From Treponema sp. (GTDB taxonomy: Bacteria > Spirochaetota > Spirochaetia > Treponematales > Treponemataceae): a stretch of DNA of 64,000 nt. A model generated the notes under the pieces. It saw only the letters and a program-made list of their open reading frames with translations. It did not search any database and was not told the DNA's origin. Every line of letters starts with the position of its first letter. Within the stretch, counting starts at the first letter, position 1. The position numbers and the translations under genes were made by a program. The DNA lies in assembly GCA_016294035.1 (NCBI GenBank), contig JAEDCT010000006.1, positions 58,044 to 122,043 on the forward strand. The letters run 5' to 3'. Below are positions 32,351-41,849 of this stretch, one piece after another.

Positions 32351-33736
32351 CTACAAATCATTTTTTTCTTGTTCATCCAAATATTTTTTGAGGAATTCTT
32401 CCATTGGAAGAGGCTTGCTGTAATAGTATCCTTGAATCTTGTCACAACCGAATTTTTTGAGCATTTCAACCTGTTTCTTTTCTTCTGCACCTTCAGCAAC
32501 ACATGAAAAGCCCATTTTCTTTGAAAGCTTGATGATTTCCTTTAGAAGAATGCATTCTTTTGAATCTTCTTTTGATGTGAGAATTGAATCAACAAAACAT
32601 TTATCTACCTTCAGTGTATCCATAGGCATATCTTTTAGAAGTCTCAGTGAAGAGTAGCCGGTTCCAAAATCATCCATTGAAATAAGGAATCCAAGTTCAC
32701 GAAGATCTGATAGAAGCAGATACATGGACTTTAAATCCTGATATGCGGCACTTTCTGTAAGTTCAAATTCAATCATATTGTGAGGAATGTTGTAGAAATC
32801 AACGGTTGTGAGCAGTTGTTCTTTAAGATGCTTGTTTTCCATTCTTCGTCTGGAAAGATTCACGGAAATTGGAACAAGGTTATAGTTTTTCTTTTTAAGG
32901 CTTAACAGGAACTTGCATACTTTATTAAGTACAACATTGTCTACTTTTCCGATTACATCATTGTCCTCGAAAATCTTAATGAATTCACCCGGCATGAGAA
33001 GCTTTTCGTGCCTGAAATTCCATCTTACAAGAGCCTCGGCACCTGCAATGGTTTCTGTGGAAATATCGTATTTTGGCTGGAGATAAACCTGAAATTCGTC
33101 ATTTTCAATTGCAGTTTCAAGGTATGAAATGTAACGTCTTGCTACAATGGTCTTTTTGTACATTTCATCGGTAAAGAAATTGATTTCTGTGCAGTAGTAT
33201 TTTTTTCCTTGTTTCTGTGCAAGTTTTGCCAGGTCAGCAACTGTATCTCCTTTTTTTATGGCATCTTCTGCAGTAACGACACCACATCGGTAGAAAATCT
33301 TGTATGCTTTGTCTTGAGGAAGGTAAGAGATTTCCTCGAAAAATTTAGACAGGGTAAGATAAAGCTTCAGTTCATCATCATAGGATTTCATCATGAACGC
33401 AAAATTGTCGTTGTCGCATCGGCATGATCTGATAATCCAGTCTTGTTTTGACATCTGCTCACAAATCATTCTTAGCAGAGAATTTGCAGTCTTGTGGCCA
33501 TAGATATCGTTGATCATCTTGAAATCCTTGATGTCAAAATGAACGAAGCAGAATTTAAAATCTTTTGGAACTCGAGGATCAAGAATCTTCCACATATGAT
33601 TCCAGTTGTAATAACCGGTTATGGCATCATGATAAACCATATCATAGAGTTCTTCTTTGGAGATTTCATCAAATTCCCTTCCGTTTTCTCGATGGGAAAG
33701 GATGTAGTCATCATCAATTTCGTTATCCTGTTTCAT
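32351..33736 (-). CDS. degenerate GGDEF - EAL domain protein (c-di-GMP phosphodiesterase)
   Basis: 461 aa, no membrane segment. The GGDEF-like domain (~35-185) has CDNDNF (107-112) instead of GGDEF, so no cyclase activity is expected; it may bind GTP or regulate. The EAL domain (~200-455) keeps EAL (234-236), NLSRRR, ELTES, DDFGTGYSSL, LKVDK and QGYYYSKPL, the usual metal and catalytic set. It should hydrolyse c-di-GMP to pGpG. It has its own promoter ~95 bp upstream. Confidence 0.92.
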   Translation of the reverse strand: MKQDNEIDDDYILSHRENGREFDEISKEELYDMVYHDAITGYYNWNHMWKILDPRVPKDFKFCFVHFDIKDFKMINDIYGHKTANSLLRMICEQMSKQDWIIRSCRCDNDNFAFMMKSYDDELKLYLTLSKFFEEISYLPQDKAYKIFYRCGVVTAEDAIKKGDTVADLAKLAQKQGKKYYCTEINFFTDEMYKKTIVARRYISYLETAIENDEFQVYLQPKYDISTETIAGAEALVRWNFRHEKLLMPGEFIKIFEDNDVIGKVDNVVLNKVCKFLLSLKKKNYNLVPISVNLSRRRMENKHLKEQLLTTVDFYNIPHNMIEFELTESAAYQDLKSMYLLLSDLRELGFLISMDDFGTGYSSLRLLKDMPMDTLKVDKCFVDSILTSKEDSKECILLKEIIKLSKKMGFSCVAEGAEEKKQVEMLKKFGCDKIQGYYYSKPLPMEEFLKKYLDEQEKNDL

Positions 33737-33831
33737 TACCTGCTATCCCCTTGTACTGCTTGATACAACTCTCATCTGCGGTTCTTGAATTTGGATAATT
33801 TTTGAAATTACAACTGATTTTAATCACTATA

Positions 33832-33860
33832 ATTATAAGGGGGTATTTCCTAAAATGCAA
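33832..33860 (-). promoter_or_regulatory. promoter of the GGDEF-EAL gene
   Basis: Minus strand -35 TTGCAT (33860-33855), 17-bp spacer, -10 TATAAT (33837-33832). Predicted leader ~90 nt. Confidence 0.82.
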
Positions 33861-34013
33861 ACAAAAAAAAATTTTTTGAAGAAAAAATAAAACCCCAGGC
33901 TGATTATTTGGTGATCCCCATGGGAATGTTATTCATGGATTTACATATTCTGATTTTTTCTGCAGGAATAATACAAAATATAATAATTAACGGCTGTTCA
34001 AGAATATAGGAAC

Positions 34014-34049
34014 GAAAAAAAATCCCTGACTGAAAAATATCAGGCAGGG
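34014..34049 (-). terminator. intrinsic terminator of the AspT-type transporter gene
   Basis: Minus strand CCCTGCCTGA (34049-34040) / TCAGTCAGGG (34033-34024) with one C-T mismatch, then A and eight T. It lies 33 nt after the transporter stop. Confidence 0.85.
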
Positions 34050-34081
34050 CATAAATTAAAGGTTTATTGTTTCCAGTAAAT

Positions 34082-35377
34082 CTAGAGAACCATAATGATG
34101 ATCTTTGCTGCAAGTACGATTGATACAAGGGCAAACGGGTATGTTGCTGCATAAGCTGCTGAAACTTCATCCGTTCCTGCAGTAGCAATCAATGTTCCGA
34201 GAGCTGGTGTTGAAGTCATACCACCGGTAATTGATCCAAGGTTATTTAAGATACTGAGCTTGAATACGTAGCGTGCAATAATGTATCCTACGATCATTGG
34301 AACTGTTGTCATTACTGCTCCGTATACAAAGTATGTCCACTTGAACTTTTCGATGAAGTTAACTCCACCTGGAACTCCTGCTCCAATAAGGAAGAGAACA
34401 AGTCCAAGTTCACGCATGAAATTGAGGGTTTCTTTCTTGATTCTGCAGTCAACACCACCAATGTGTGCAAAGTGACCAACAATAAGTCCACCAATAAGGC
34501 ATCCACCGGAATTTCCAAGGCTGAAGTTGATTACAGGAATCTTGATAGCACCAATGAGACATCCAAGAGCAACAGCCACAAAGAAAGCAAAGAATCCAAA
34601 TGGATCAAGTGCAGTAACTTTTTTTGTGAGTTCAGGAATTTTGATTGCGTTTGCAGCCTGAAAGTTTGCAACTTCGTTAGCCATGTTGACCTTAAGAATT
34701 TTTGGCACGATCTGTACGAAAAGAACAACACCAAGAACACCGAATGTGTAGGCAATTCCATAACCTGCAGTTACATCAGCTTCAAAAGTTGTGGCAACAA
34801 CAGATGGATCAAGTGCTGCTGCGGCTTTTGATGCTTCATCCAATGCCATGGCAACTTCTTTTCCGGCACTGAAACCTGGAGTTGATGTTAAACCGCCAGT
34901 CAAAAGTCCAACTGCCATTGATGCTGAGCACTGCTTGTCAAAAATTGCGAAAAGTGCAGCTGTTCCTGCGCCCAATACAATAACCACGAATCCAAGGACA
35001 ATGTATGCAAGTGTGCTTTTGTTGAATGAACGGAAGAATTTTGGTCCTGCAATCAATCCGACTGCTGTTACGAAAAGAGCAGTTCCGATATTTGAAACAA
35101 TTCCAAAATTTGCCTTGAGTTTTGAACTCCAGAGAATAATCTGCTTTGTGTCAATCTGGAACCCGTTGCCCAATGTTTCTCCTGCTGCATTTACCATTAC
35201 TGGCAAGAAAGTCATTGCAACTCCATAAATAAGTGCAACAAGAAGAACTCCTGCTGTTCCAAGTTCGATTCCCTTAACCTTGATTCCGCCTACAAGGTAG
35301 CCGATAGCTCCGATGGCAAAAACAATGAAAATGAAAGAAAGTGCTGAAGCACAAATTGATGCTAGGTAAGTAATCAT
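34082..35377 (-). CDS. AspT/YidE-family transporter without RCK domains
   Basis: 431 aa from ATG 35377 (GAGG 8 nt upstream); an ORF extension to 35443 lacks a ribosome site. About ten hydrophobic segments arranged as two halves, each with a related signature: GGLTSTPGF in the first half and GGMTSTPAL in the second. These are the hallmark of the aspartate:alanine exchanger (AAE) family. The TrkA_C/RCK domains usually between halves are absent, so it is a short version. The substrate is unknown; an organic acid or amino acid is likely from the family. It has its own promoter and terminator. Confidence 0.82.
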   Translation of the reverse strand: MITYLASICASALSFIFIVFAIGAIGYLVGGIKVKGIELGTAGVLLVALIYGVAMTFLPVMVNAAGETLGNGFQIDTKQIILWSSKLKANFGIVSNIGTALFVTAVGLIAGPKFFRSFNKSTLAYIVLGFVVIVLGAGTAALFAIFDKQCSASMAVGLLTGGLTSTPGFSAGKEVAMALDEASKAAAALDPSVVATTFEADVTAGYGIAYTFGVLGVVLFVQIVPKILKVNMANEVANFQAANAIKIPELTKKVTALDPFGFFAFFVAVALGCLIGAIKIPVINFSLGNSGGCLIGGLIVGHFAHIGGVDCRIKKETLNFMRELGLVLFLIGAGVPGGVNFIEKFKWTYFVYGAVMTTVPMIVGYIIARYVFKLSILNNLGSITGGMTSTPALGTLIATAGTDEVSAAYAATYPFALVSIVLAAKIIIMVL

Positions 35378-35414
35378 GACTGATTCCTCTATAATATGTA
35401 TAAAATTTTCAATT

Positions 35415-35443
35415 ATTATAGTGCTTTGCTTTTTTTTGTTCAA
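35415..35443 (-). promoter_or_regulatory. promoter of the AspT-type transporter gene
   Basis: Minus strand -35 TTGAAC (35443-35438), 17-bp spacer, -10 TATAAT (35420-35415), about 30 nt before the transporter start. Confidence 0.8.
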
Positions 35444-35539
35444 TTCAAATGAATCTTTTTGTAATATATTGGTGATGACTGGTGACTGTGGTTTTACCGG
35501 GGCTTTAATCTTAACCGCATTTAATATAGACTGTATACC

Positions 35540-37993
35540 ATGGATGCATCAGCAAGATTTTCGAGCCGTGTAATAGATCAAATGATCAGCGATATTGATG
35601 AAGCTGATGGTAATGAGGTTTTCTGGGTTGGCAGGATTGATGACGAGGGTATAGTTGTCAGTGCAGAAGTCGGATCCCGTGGAAATGAAGACTCTGTTAT
35701 TATAAATGAAAATCTGGCTCGTGAAGGTCATGTGCTTATTCACAATCATCCTTCCGGAAATATTCATCCAAGTGATGCAGACCAGAATATTGCATATCAT
35801 TCTCAGAATTCATCTCTCGGATTCTATATCGTAAACAATTCCGTGTCAGAAGTATATGTTGTGGTTGAACCAATAAAGGCTCCAAAGATAGAAATGATTC
35901 TGCGGGATGAAGCTGCATTTTATCTTACCCGTGAAGGACCTCTTGCTTCAAAAAGTGAGAACTACGAGGAACGTCCAAGTCAGATTCAGCTTACAAAGGA
36001 AATTATGAGTGCTTTCAACAGGAACCGTGTTTCTGTTTTTGAGGCCGGAACCGGTGTTGGAAAAAGCTTTGCATATTTGATTCCATCAATTCTTTGGAGC
36101 GTTAAAAACAGGGAACGTGTTGTCATATCCACAGGTACTATAAATCTTCAGCAGCAGATTTTTGAAAAGGACATTCCCCTTGCACTTAAAATTACTGACA
36201 AAAATATAAAGGCTGTTCTTGTTAAGGGACGGCAGAATTACGTGTGTCTTCGCCGGTTGACTGATTGTGAGGACTCAAGGGATTTGTTCAGCGAGGATAC
36301 TGAGATTCTTGATAAGATAAGCGAGTGGACTAAGACTTCATCTTCTGGTTCAAGAAGCGACTTGAGTTTTAATCCGCCGGATTCCGTATGGACCAAAGTT
36401 AACAGCGAAAGTGATGCCTGTCTTGGCGGAAGATGTCCATTTCGGGAAAAATGTTTTGTCATGAAAGTTAGAAAAGAGGCAAGTGATGCAAATCTTCTTG
36501 TTGTGAATCATCATCTTCTTTTTGCAGACATAGAAAGCCGGATGAGTGGATCTGGATATGAAGACACAGCGGTTCTTCCCCCATACAAGAGAGTTGTTTT
36601 TGATGAGGCCCATGGAATAGAGGAAAGTGCCACCAGTTTCTTTTCTGAAAGGTTCTCGAGGTTTTCCATTATGAAGCAGGTTAATCTTCTGTTCAGGCAA
36701 TGGAAACTCAACTACACGGGATTTCTTATTCAGTCCAGCGTTGTTTCGAAGTCTGAGAATGTAATTGAACGGGCTCTTGAATCATACAATGACATAAAGG
36801 ACAGTTTGTCTGCCCTGGATCAGATTGTAATTTTCATGATGGATGAGGAGTCAACCATGAGAATCCACAATGAGAATTCCATGAGATTTACTGATGTTCT
36901 CAAGAGTATTGATGACTTAAAGACTGCCATTACAAGATTTGTAAATTTGTGTCAGGAAGTTATTGATGGCATTGATGACGAGGATAAAGATATACCCTGT
37001 GTCTGGGAATGCAAGAATGTCCTTCGCAGGGTAGAGTCCTATGCGGCTTTGTGCAACAGTTTTTGTCATTGGGATGAATCACCTGATTGTGTTTTCTGGA
37101 TGCAAAAGAAACGTCTTCCTCCAAAAGTTCCTGGTGATGAATTCCTGCTTTTTTCTGAATTTACAAAGACTCCTCTTGAAATATCCGGGAAAATGAATGC
37201 CGGTGTTTTTGAACCTCTTGAAACTGTCGTTTGCACAAGTGCTACTTTGCGTACTGATGGAAATTTCGGGTACTGGAGCCATCGTGTTGGTGTGAATTTT
37301 GTTGATGAAGAAAGGCTTTCAATGATGGCATTTGATTCTCCTTTTCCTTATGACAAGAATGTTATTCTCGCCGTTCCAAATGATGCACCCTTTCCGGACA
37401 GTCAGTACTTTCAGCCTTATGTGGAAAACACTCTTCCTAAGCTTATTGAGGCTGCACGCGGAAGAACTCTTGTGCTGTTTACTTCTTATGACAGCCTTAA
37501 GTATTCATACAATTCATGCGTTTCTGCAATGGAATCTCAGGGAATAATGATGTTCAAGCAGGGGGACGATGACAGGTTCAGGCTGCTGCAGAAATTCAAG
37601 GAAAATACTTCCAGCGTTCTTTTTGCAACTGACAGCTTTTGGGAGGGAGTAGATGTTCCCGGAGAAAGTTTGAGCCAGGTAATAATAATAAAACTTCCTT
37701 TTGCTGTTCCCAATGATCCGGTTTTTGCAGCCAGGTCTCAGGCTCTTGAAAAAAAAGGCGGAAATTCTTTTATGCAGCTTAGTGTTCCTCAGGCAGTCAT
37801 AAAATTCAGGCAGGGATTTGGGCGGCTTGTGAGACGCGGTGATGACAGGGGTGTTGTCGTGGTTCTTGACAGAAGAATCGTGGAAAAACGTTATGGCTCC
37901 ATTTTTACCAACAGCATTCCAAAAACCAGAAGAATGTACAGTCCCATGAGCAGTATCATTGAAACTGTACGAAACTTCATTGTTAATAATTAG
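35540..37993 (+). CDS. RadC-type JAMM domain fused to DinG/XPD-type helicase
   Basis: 817 aa. Residues ~20-110 form a JAMM/MPN (RadC-like) domain with a complete motif: Glu26 (NEVFWV), His68-x-His70, Ser78 and Asp81 (HNHPSGNIHPSDAD, 68-81). A DinG-type superfamily-2 helicase follows: Walker A EAGTGVGKS (168-176), four FeS-type cysteines (YVCLRR, ACLGGRC, REKC), FDEAH, CTSATL, a C-terminal half with FATDSFWEGVDVPG and QGFGRLVRR. XPD-like helicases unwind DNA 5'-3'. The JAMM domain suggests metalloprotease-like or structural function at repair or replication intermediates. No clear Shine-Dalgarno is seen before ATG 35540. Confidence 0.93.
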   Translation: MDASARFSSRVIDQMISDIDEADGNEVFWVGRIDDEGIVVSAEVGSRGNEDSVIINENLAREGHVLIHNHPSGNIHPSDADQNIAYHSQNSSLGFYIVNNSVSEVYVVVEPIKAPKIEMILRDEAAFYLTREGPLASKSENYEERPSQIQLTKEIMSAFNRNRVSVFEAGTGVGKSFAYLIPSILWSVKNRERVVISTGTINLQQQIFEKDIPLALKITDKNIKAVLVKGRQNYVCLRRLTDCEDSRDLFSEDTEILDKISEWTKTSSSGSRSDLSFNPPDSVWTKVNSESDACLGGRCPFREKCFVMKVRKEASDANLLVVNHHLLFADIESRMSGSGYEDTAVLPPYKRVVFDEAHGIEESATSFFSERFSRFSIMKQVNLLFRQWKLNYTGFLIQSSVVSKSENVIERALESYNDIKDSLSALDQIVIFMMDEESTMRIHNENSMRFTDVLKSIDDLKTAITRFVNLCQEVIDGIDDEDKDIPCVWECKNVLRRVESYAALCNSFCHWDESPDCVFWMQKKRLPPKVPGDEFLLFSEFTKTPLEISGKMNAGVFEPLETVVCTSATLRTDGNFGYWSHRVGVNFVDEERLSMMAFDSPFPYDKNVILAVPNDAPFPDSQYFQPYVENTLPKLIEAARGRTLVLFTSYDSLKYSYNSCVSAMESQGIMMFKQGDDDRFRLLQKFKENTSSVLFATDSFWEGVDVPGESLSQVIIIKLPFAVPNDPVFAARSQALEKKGGNSFMQLSVPQAVIKFRQGFGRLVRRGDDRGVVVVLDRRIVEKRYGSIFTNSIPKTRRMYSPMSSIIETVRNFIVNN

Positions 37994-38014
37994 GTTGATT
38001 ATCCAGTTTTTTTT

Positions 38015-38725
38015 CTAGTCCCTTGATTTGCCGAAGAGTCTTAGAAGTGAAAGAAAGATGTTTATGAAATCAAGATAGAGTTCAAGAGCACCAACAATTG
38101 AAAGTTTTTTGAATGCATCTGAGTTGTCTGCCCTGCAGGCTGTTTTTATGATTTTCTGGCTGTCATATGCCGTAAGTCCTGTGAAAATAACAACTGTTAT
38201 GATTGATATTGCCTTTTCAATAAATCCAAGCCTGACATGTGTTATTGCACCAACAATGGAATTAACCAGGGTTACGATAATTAGTCCAATAAGTGCCATC
38301 ATGAGGTAGTGTCCTGCTCGAACAAGACTCTGTTTTGTTATGATTCCATAGATGCTCATTAACAGGAACATGACTGATGTTGCAATAAAACAGTAGCCGA
38401 TTGAGTGAATGTCAAAAATCCAGAATATGCTTGACAATGTTATTCCGTTGATTATTGAATATGTCATGAACATTAATGAAGCCAATGCAACTGAAATCTT
38501 TTTCAGTGCAATTGATAATGTCCAGACAAGGACAAGTTCCACTCCTGCAAGAATATAGAAGTATAATTTTGAGCTCCAGAATCTGGCCATTAGATTTTCG
38601 TTGGTTGAAAAGAAGAATGCACTTCCTGCACTTAAAATAAGGGCAAATGCCATCCATGCATAGGTTCGTACCATGAAAGAACTCTTTTCTTTTTCTGTTG
38701 GCTTGTAGTGTGATATGTATTCCAT
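38015..38725 (-). CDS. Bax-inhibitor-1 family membrane protein
   Basis: 236 aa from ATG 38725 (GGAG with a 6-nt gap); an in-frame TTG 12 nt upstream overlaps that site and is less likely. Seven hydrophobic segments from ~25 to ~225, with the BI-1/YccA signature TAYDSQKI and closing GALELYLDFINIFLSLLRLF. Relatives behave as ion leak channels or interact with membrane proteases. The 3' end converges on the helicase gene with 21 nt between. It lies 23 nt after the ComFB gene. Confidence 0.92.
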   Translation of the reverse strand: MEYISHYKPTEKEKSSFMVRTYAWMAFALILSAGSAFFFSTNENLMARFWSSKLYFYILAGVELVLVWTLSIALKKISVALASLMFMTYSIINGITLSSIFWIFDIHSIGYCFIATSVMFLLMSIYGIITKQSLVRAGHYLMMALIGLIIVTLVNSIVGAITHVRLGFIEKAISIITVVIFTGLTAYDSQKIIKTACRADNSDAFKKLSIVGALELYLDFINIFLSLLRLFGKSRD

Positions 38726-38748
38726 TTTTTTCTCCAATTATTGATTTA

Positions 38749-39453
38749 TTACTGTTCTTCCGGCTTAAACAGGAAGATGTCCTGAATCTTGATTGAGTAA
38801 GTTGAATCAAGGGACTGTGTGTCCGGCTTTTCACTTACCAGTGGAATGACAAAGGAATAAGTTGCCTTTTCGTATCCTTCCTTTACTACTTCTACTGAAA
38901 AGTTGAATTTCTTTTTCATTCCGTCTGAGACAGCAACTATTGGTGCCATCCAGAAAGAGTAAGCCCCGTTTGTTGACTTGAATGTCTTGCATGGATTTGG
39001 CCATGTTGCATCCATCATTTCAACAGTTTCTCCATTAAGCTTGAGAGTTACTGTTGCATCTGACAGTGGTTCAAATGACGTTCCGTCAAATACATTACCG
39101 GTGAGGGTAGGAAAATTGAATTCTGCATTTTCGGAATTTGATCTGACAGCTGAACTGCTCTGGTGTGTCGGGCGTTTTGCATTGCTTACAAGATGCATTC
39201 CTTCAACACAAAGTTTTTCTACGTCAACTGAAATCTGAATGTCATTTTCCAGGGTTCTGGCATTGTGTGTGAGACCTCTTCCTCCAACAACATAGCGGGG
39301 CTGAATGCGATTCAATACATAGGTTGCTGTATCAGTCCTGCAGTTTTCGCAATCACATGAAAGCCATGTTGATCCCTTTTCCTTAACCTGATCATAAAGT
39401 CTGTTCACGCAGTCAATTACGAATTCTTCCATGATGTTGTGGATTTTGATCAT
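38749..39453 (-). CDS. ComFB-domain protein with C-terminal Ig-like (carboxypeptidase-regulatory-like) region
   Basis: 234 aa. Residues ~1-90 form a ComFB domain: EEFVIDCVNRLYDQV, the cysteine cluster CDCENC (33-38) and VLNRIQPRYVVGGRG (47-60). Residues ~115-230 resemble a beta-sandwich of the carboxypeptidase-regulatory type (LTGNVFDGTSFEPLSDATVT, AYSFWMAP). ComFB proteins were recently described as c-di-GMP/c-di-NMP receptors; the fusion is unusual. GGGAG lies 9 nt before ATG 39453. It precedes the BI-1 gene and follows aconitase on the same strand. Confidence 0.8.
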   Translation of the reverse strand: MIKIHNIMEEFVIDCVNRLYDQVKEKGSTWLSCDCENCRTDTATYVLNRIQPRYVVGGRGLTHNARTLENDIQISVDVEKLCVEGMHLVSNAKRPTHQSSSAVRSNSENAEFNFPTLTGNVFDGTSFEPLSDATVTLKLNGETVEMMDATWPNPCKTFKSTNGAYSFWMAPIVAVSDGMKKKFNFSVEVVKEGYEKATYSFVIPLVSEKPDTQSLDSTYSIKIQDIFLFKPEEQ

Positions 39454-39501
39454 TTTGTTCTTCTCCCATATATTGTCAATTTCAAGGTTTCTGGATTTAA
39501 T

Positions 39502-39528
39502 GGCCTGAAATATAATTTACTTCAGGCC
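39502..39528 (-). terminator. hairpin just after the aconitase stop (weak terminator)
   Basis: 8-bp perfect stem GGCCTGAA/TTCAGGCC with an 11-nt loop, 7 nt after the stop. Only a weak U tract follows (ATTAAAT), so it may be an mRNA-stabilising or attenuating hairpin within the operon. Confidence 0.45.
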
Positions 39529-39535
39529 GTTAACA

Positions 39536-41554
39536 TTACTGTCCACCATTTCGTGTGTATGCAGCAAGTCCGCCAGCCATGAGAATGTCAGCAGATCTTT
39601 TTGCAATGTCATTCACACAGGTAATCTGTTTTGTTCCGTTAATCTTAACAATGAATGGTGTTCCGTTCTTGAGTGATGAGTCAAGGTCAACAAGCTCAAG
39701 AGTGTCACCCTGAGAAATTTTGTCATAATCACCAGGATCAGTAAATGTCATTGGAATGATTCCGTAGTTAATGAGGTTTGCCTTGTGGATTCTTGCAAAG
39801 CTCTTTGTTATTACGGCTCTAACTCCAAGATACATTGGTCCAAGAGCTGCGTGTTCACGGCTTGATCCCTGTCCGTAGTTTTCTCCTCCAACAACACAGC
39901 AGTCTGCAAAATTTGCTTCTTCTGATCTTGTGTAGAATGTTTCATCAAGTCTTGTGAGTGTGAACTTTGAGATTTCCGGAATGTTTGAACGCAATGGAAG
40001 TACTTTTGCTCCGGCTGGCATAATGTCGTCAGTTGATACATTGTCCTTTGCCTTGAGTCTTACTGGAAGTGACATGTTTGACTTGTATTCACGGCATGCT
40101 GGACAAGGTTTGATGTTTGGTCCTCGAAGAATTTCAACTTTAGATGCTTCTTCCTCGCTTAATGGTGGAATAATCATTCCGCGATTCTGTGCTGTCTGTG
40201 TAATATCACTGAGTGAGAGACGTGCATCTTTTCCTTCAAGCATAGAATATCTCATGCCATTAACCCAAACTGCATCTTCATATCCCATTGTTTCTGCTTC
40301 TGTGAATACACCGGTAACTGCTGCAGCTGCGGCTGTCTCTGGACTTACAAGATATACGTTTGCATCAGCTGTTCCACTTCGGCCCTTGAAGTTTCTGTTG
40401 AATGTTCGCAGTGTGATTCCTTCTGAGTTTGGAGCAAATCCCTGTCCGATACATGGACCGCATGCTGATTCAAGAATTCTGAATCCGGCTTCGATGAGAG
40501 TTTCAAGGATTCCGGCCTTTGATGCCATGAGGAGTGTAGTGCGGCTTCCTGGTGCAATTCCAGCCTCAACTCCTGGAGCAATATGCTTTCCCTTTACGAT
40601 TGCTGCAACTGCTTCAAGATCATCCAGGGAAGAGTTTGTGCAGGATCCGATTACAACCTGTGTGACCTTCTGTCCTGCAAGTTCAGAAATAGGCTTGATT
40701 ACGTCCGGGTTATGTGGACATGCTGCAAGTGCGTGGAGCTCAGAAAGGTTGATTTCAATAATCTTGTCATAAGTACATCCTTCATCTGCTTTCTGTTCTG
40801 TCCAGTCTTGTCCGCGTCCCATTGATTCAAGGAATCGTTTTGTTGACTGGTCTGAAGGGAATACTGAACAAGTTGCTCCCAATTCTGCTCCCATGTTTGT
40901 AATTGTTGCACGCATTGGAACTGTAAGTGTTTCAACTCCTTCTCCAAAGTATTCGTAAACAGCACCTGTACCGCCCTTTACTGTTTCACGGCGAAGAACT
41001 TCAAGAATAATATCTTTTGCTCCAACACCCTTGTTGAGTTTTCCTGTGAGTTTTACTCCAAAAATTTTTGGCATTGGAGTGTGGAATGCTCCACCACCCA
41101 TGGCAACAGCAACGTCAAGTCCACCAGCACCGATGGCAATCATTCCGATTCCACCGCCAGTAGGTGTATGGCTGTCAGATCCAAGAAGTGTCTTTCCAGG
41201 CTTTCCAAAGCATTCCAGGTGAACCTGATGGCAGATTCCGTTTCCTGGTCTGGAGAAGTAAAGTCCGTATTTTGCAGCAACTGACTGAAGATAGCGGTGA
41301 TCATCCATGTTCTTGAAGTCAGTCTGAAGTGTATTGTGGTCAATGTATGATACTGAAAGTTCTGTCTTTACGCGTGGGACACCGATTGTCTCAAACTGGA
41401 GGTAAGCCATTGTTCCAGTTGCATCCTGTGTCAAAGTCTGATCTATCTTGATTGCAATGTCCTTTCCTCGTTCAATTGGTTCGCCTTTTGTGAATTTGGC
41501 TTCAGTTGAAACGATGTGATTTTGAATGATTTTCTCTGCAAGTGTAAGTGCCAT
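39536..41554 (-). CDS. aconitate hydratase
   Basis: 672 aa, in the range of monomeric aconitases of the shorter type. The iron-sulphur ligands are Cys305 (GSCTNSS) and Cys365/Cys368 (ACGPC). GSDSHTPTGGG (125-135) and the swivel-domain loop GENYGQGSSREHAALGP are conserved. It interconverts citrate and isocitrate. GGAGG lies 8 nt before ATG 41554. No other citrate-cycle gene lies in the window, so it may serve glutamate synthesis. Confidence 0.95.
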   Translation of the reverse strand: MALTLAEKIIQNHIVSTEAKFTKGEPIERGKDIAIKIDQTLTQDATGTMAYLQFETIGVPRVKTELSVSYIDHNTLQTDFKNMDDHRYLQSVAAKYGLYFSRPGNGICHQVHLECFGKPGKTLLGSDSHTPTGGGIGMIAIGAGGLDVAVAMGGGAFHTPMPKIFGVKLTGKLNKGVGAKDIILEVLRRETVKGGTGAVYEYFGEGVETLTVPMRATITNMGAELGATCSVFPSDQSTKRFLESMGRGQDWTEQKADEGCTYDKIIEINLSELHALAACPHNPDVIKPISELAGQKVTQVVIGSCTNSSLDDLEAVAAIVKGKHIAPGVEAGIAPGSRTTLLMASKAGILETLIEAGFRILESACGPCIGQGFAPNSEGITLRTFNRNFKGRSGTADANVYLVSPETAAAAAVTGVFTEAETMGYEDAVWVNGMRYSMLEGKDARLSLSDITQTAQNRGMIIPPLSEEEASKVEILRGPNIKPCPACREYKSNMSLPVRLKAKDNVSTDDIMPAGAKVLPLRSNIPEISKFTLTRLDETFYTRSEEANFADCCVVGGENYGQGSSREHAALGPMYLGVRAVITKSFARIHKANLINYGIIPMTFTDPGDYDKISQGDTLELVDLDSSLKNGTPFIVKINGTKQITCVNDIAKRSADILMAGGLAAYTRNGGQ

Positions 41555-41622
41555 AAAGTTCCTCCAGGAATAGTGTTTTGATAGGATGCGGACGAATGAT
41601 AATTGTGCAAACCTATGAAAGT

Positions 41623-41651
41623 ATTGTAACTGATTTGCGTCTTTTTAACAA
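41623..41651 (-). promoter_or_regulatory. promoter of the aconitase gene
   Basis: Minus strand -35 TTGTTA (41651-41646), 17-bp spacer, -10 TACAAT (41628-41623), leader ~60 nt. Confidence 0.65.
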
Positions 41652-41849
41652 CTTGGAGCAGTTGATGCTTCTTTGAAAGTTGAAAATTTGAAGCTAATCA
41701 TTTATAATTTTAATGGTTTTCTTCAATAGATTGTATATTGTAAATATCCCTTCATTGATTATAGATTTTTTGTTTTTGAATTAACTTTCATTCCGTGAGG
41801 GGATAAGAATTGCATAATATTAGTGATTTTGGTTTGGAGTCAGATTAAG

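Larger units (their letters stand above)
33737..34081. other. 345-bp intergenic region with a promoter and a terminator
   Basis: Holds the EAL promoter (33832-33860) and, towards the transporter gene, its terminator (34014-34049). Between about 33861 and 34013 I see AT-rich sequence without a convincing gene or RNA. Confidence 0.6.

Noticed and set aside
32351..33736. Diguanylate cyclase activity
   Set aside because: The GGDEF site reads CDNDNF.
41652..41822. Small RNA (SRP or 6S) in the gap before the 41.8 kb lipoprotein
   Set aside because: No SRP tetraloop or 6S-like symmetric hairpin was found; the sequence is AT-rich without stable structure.
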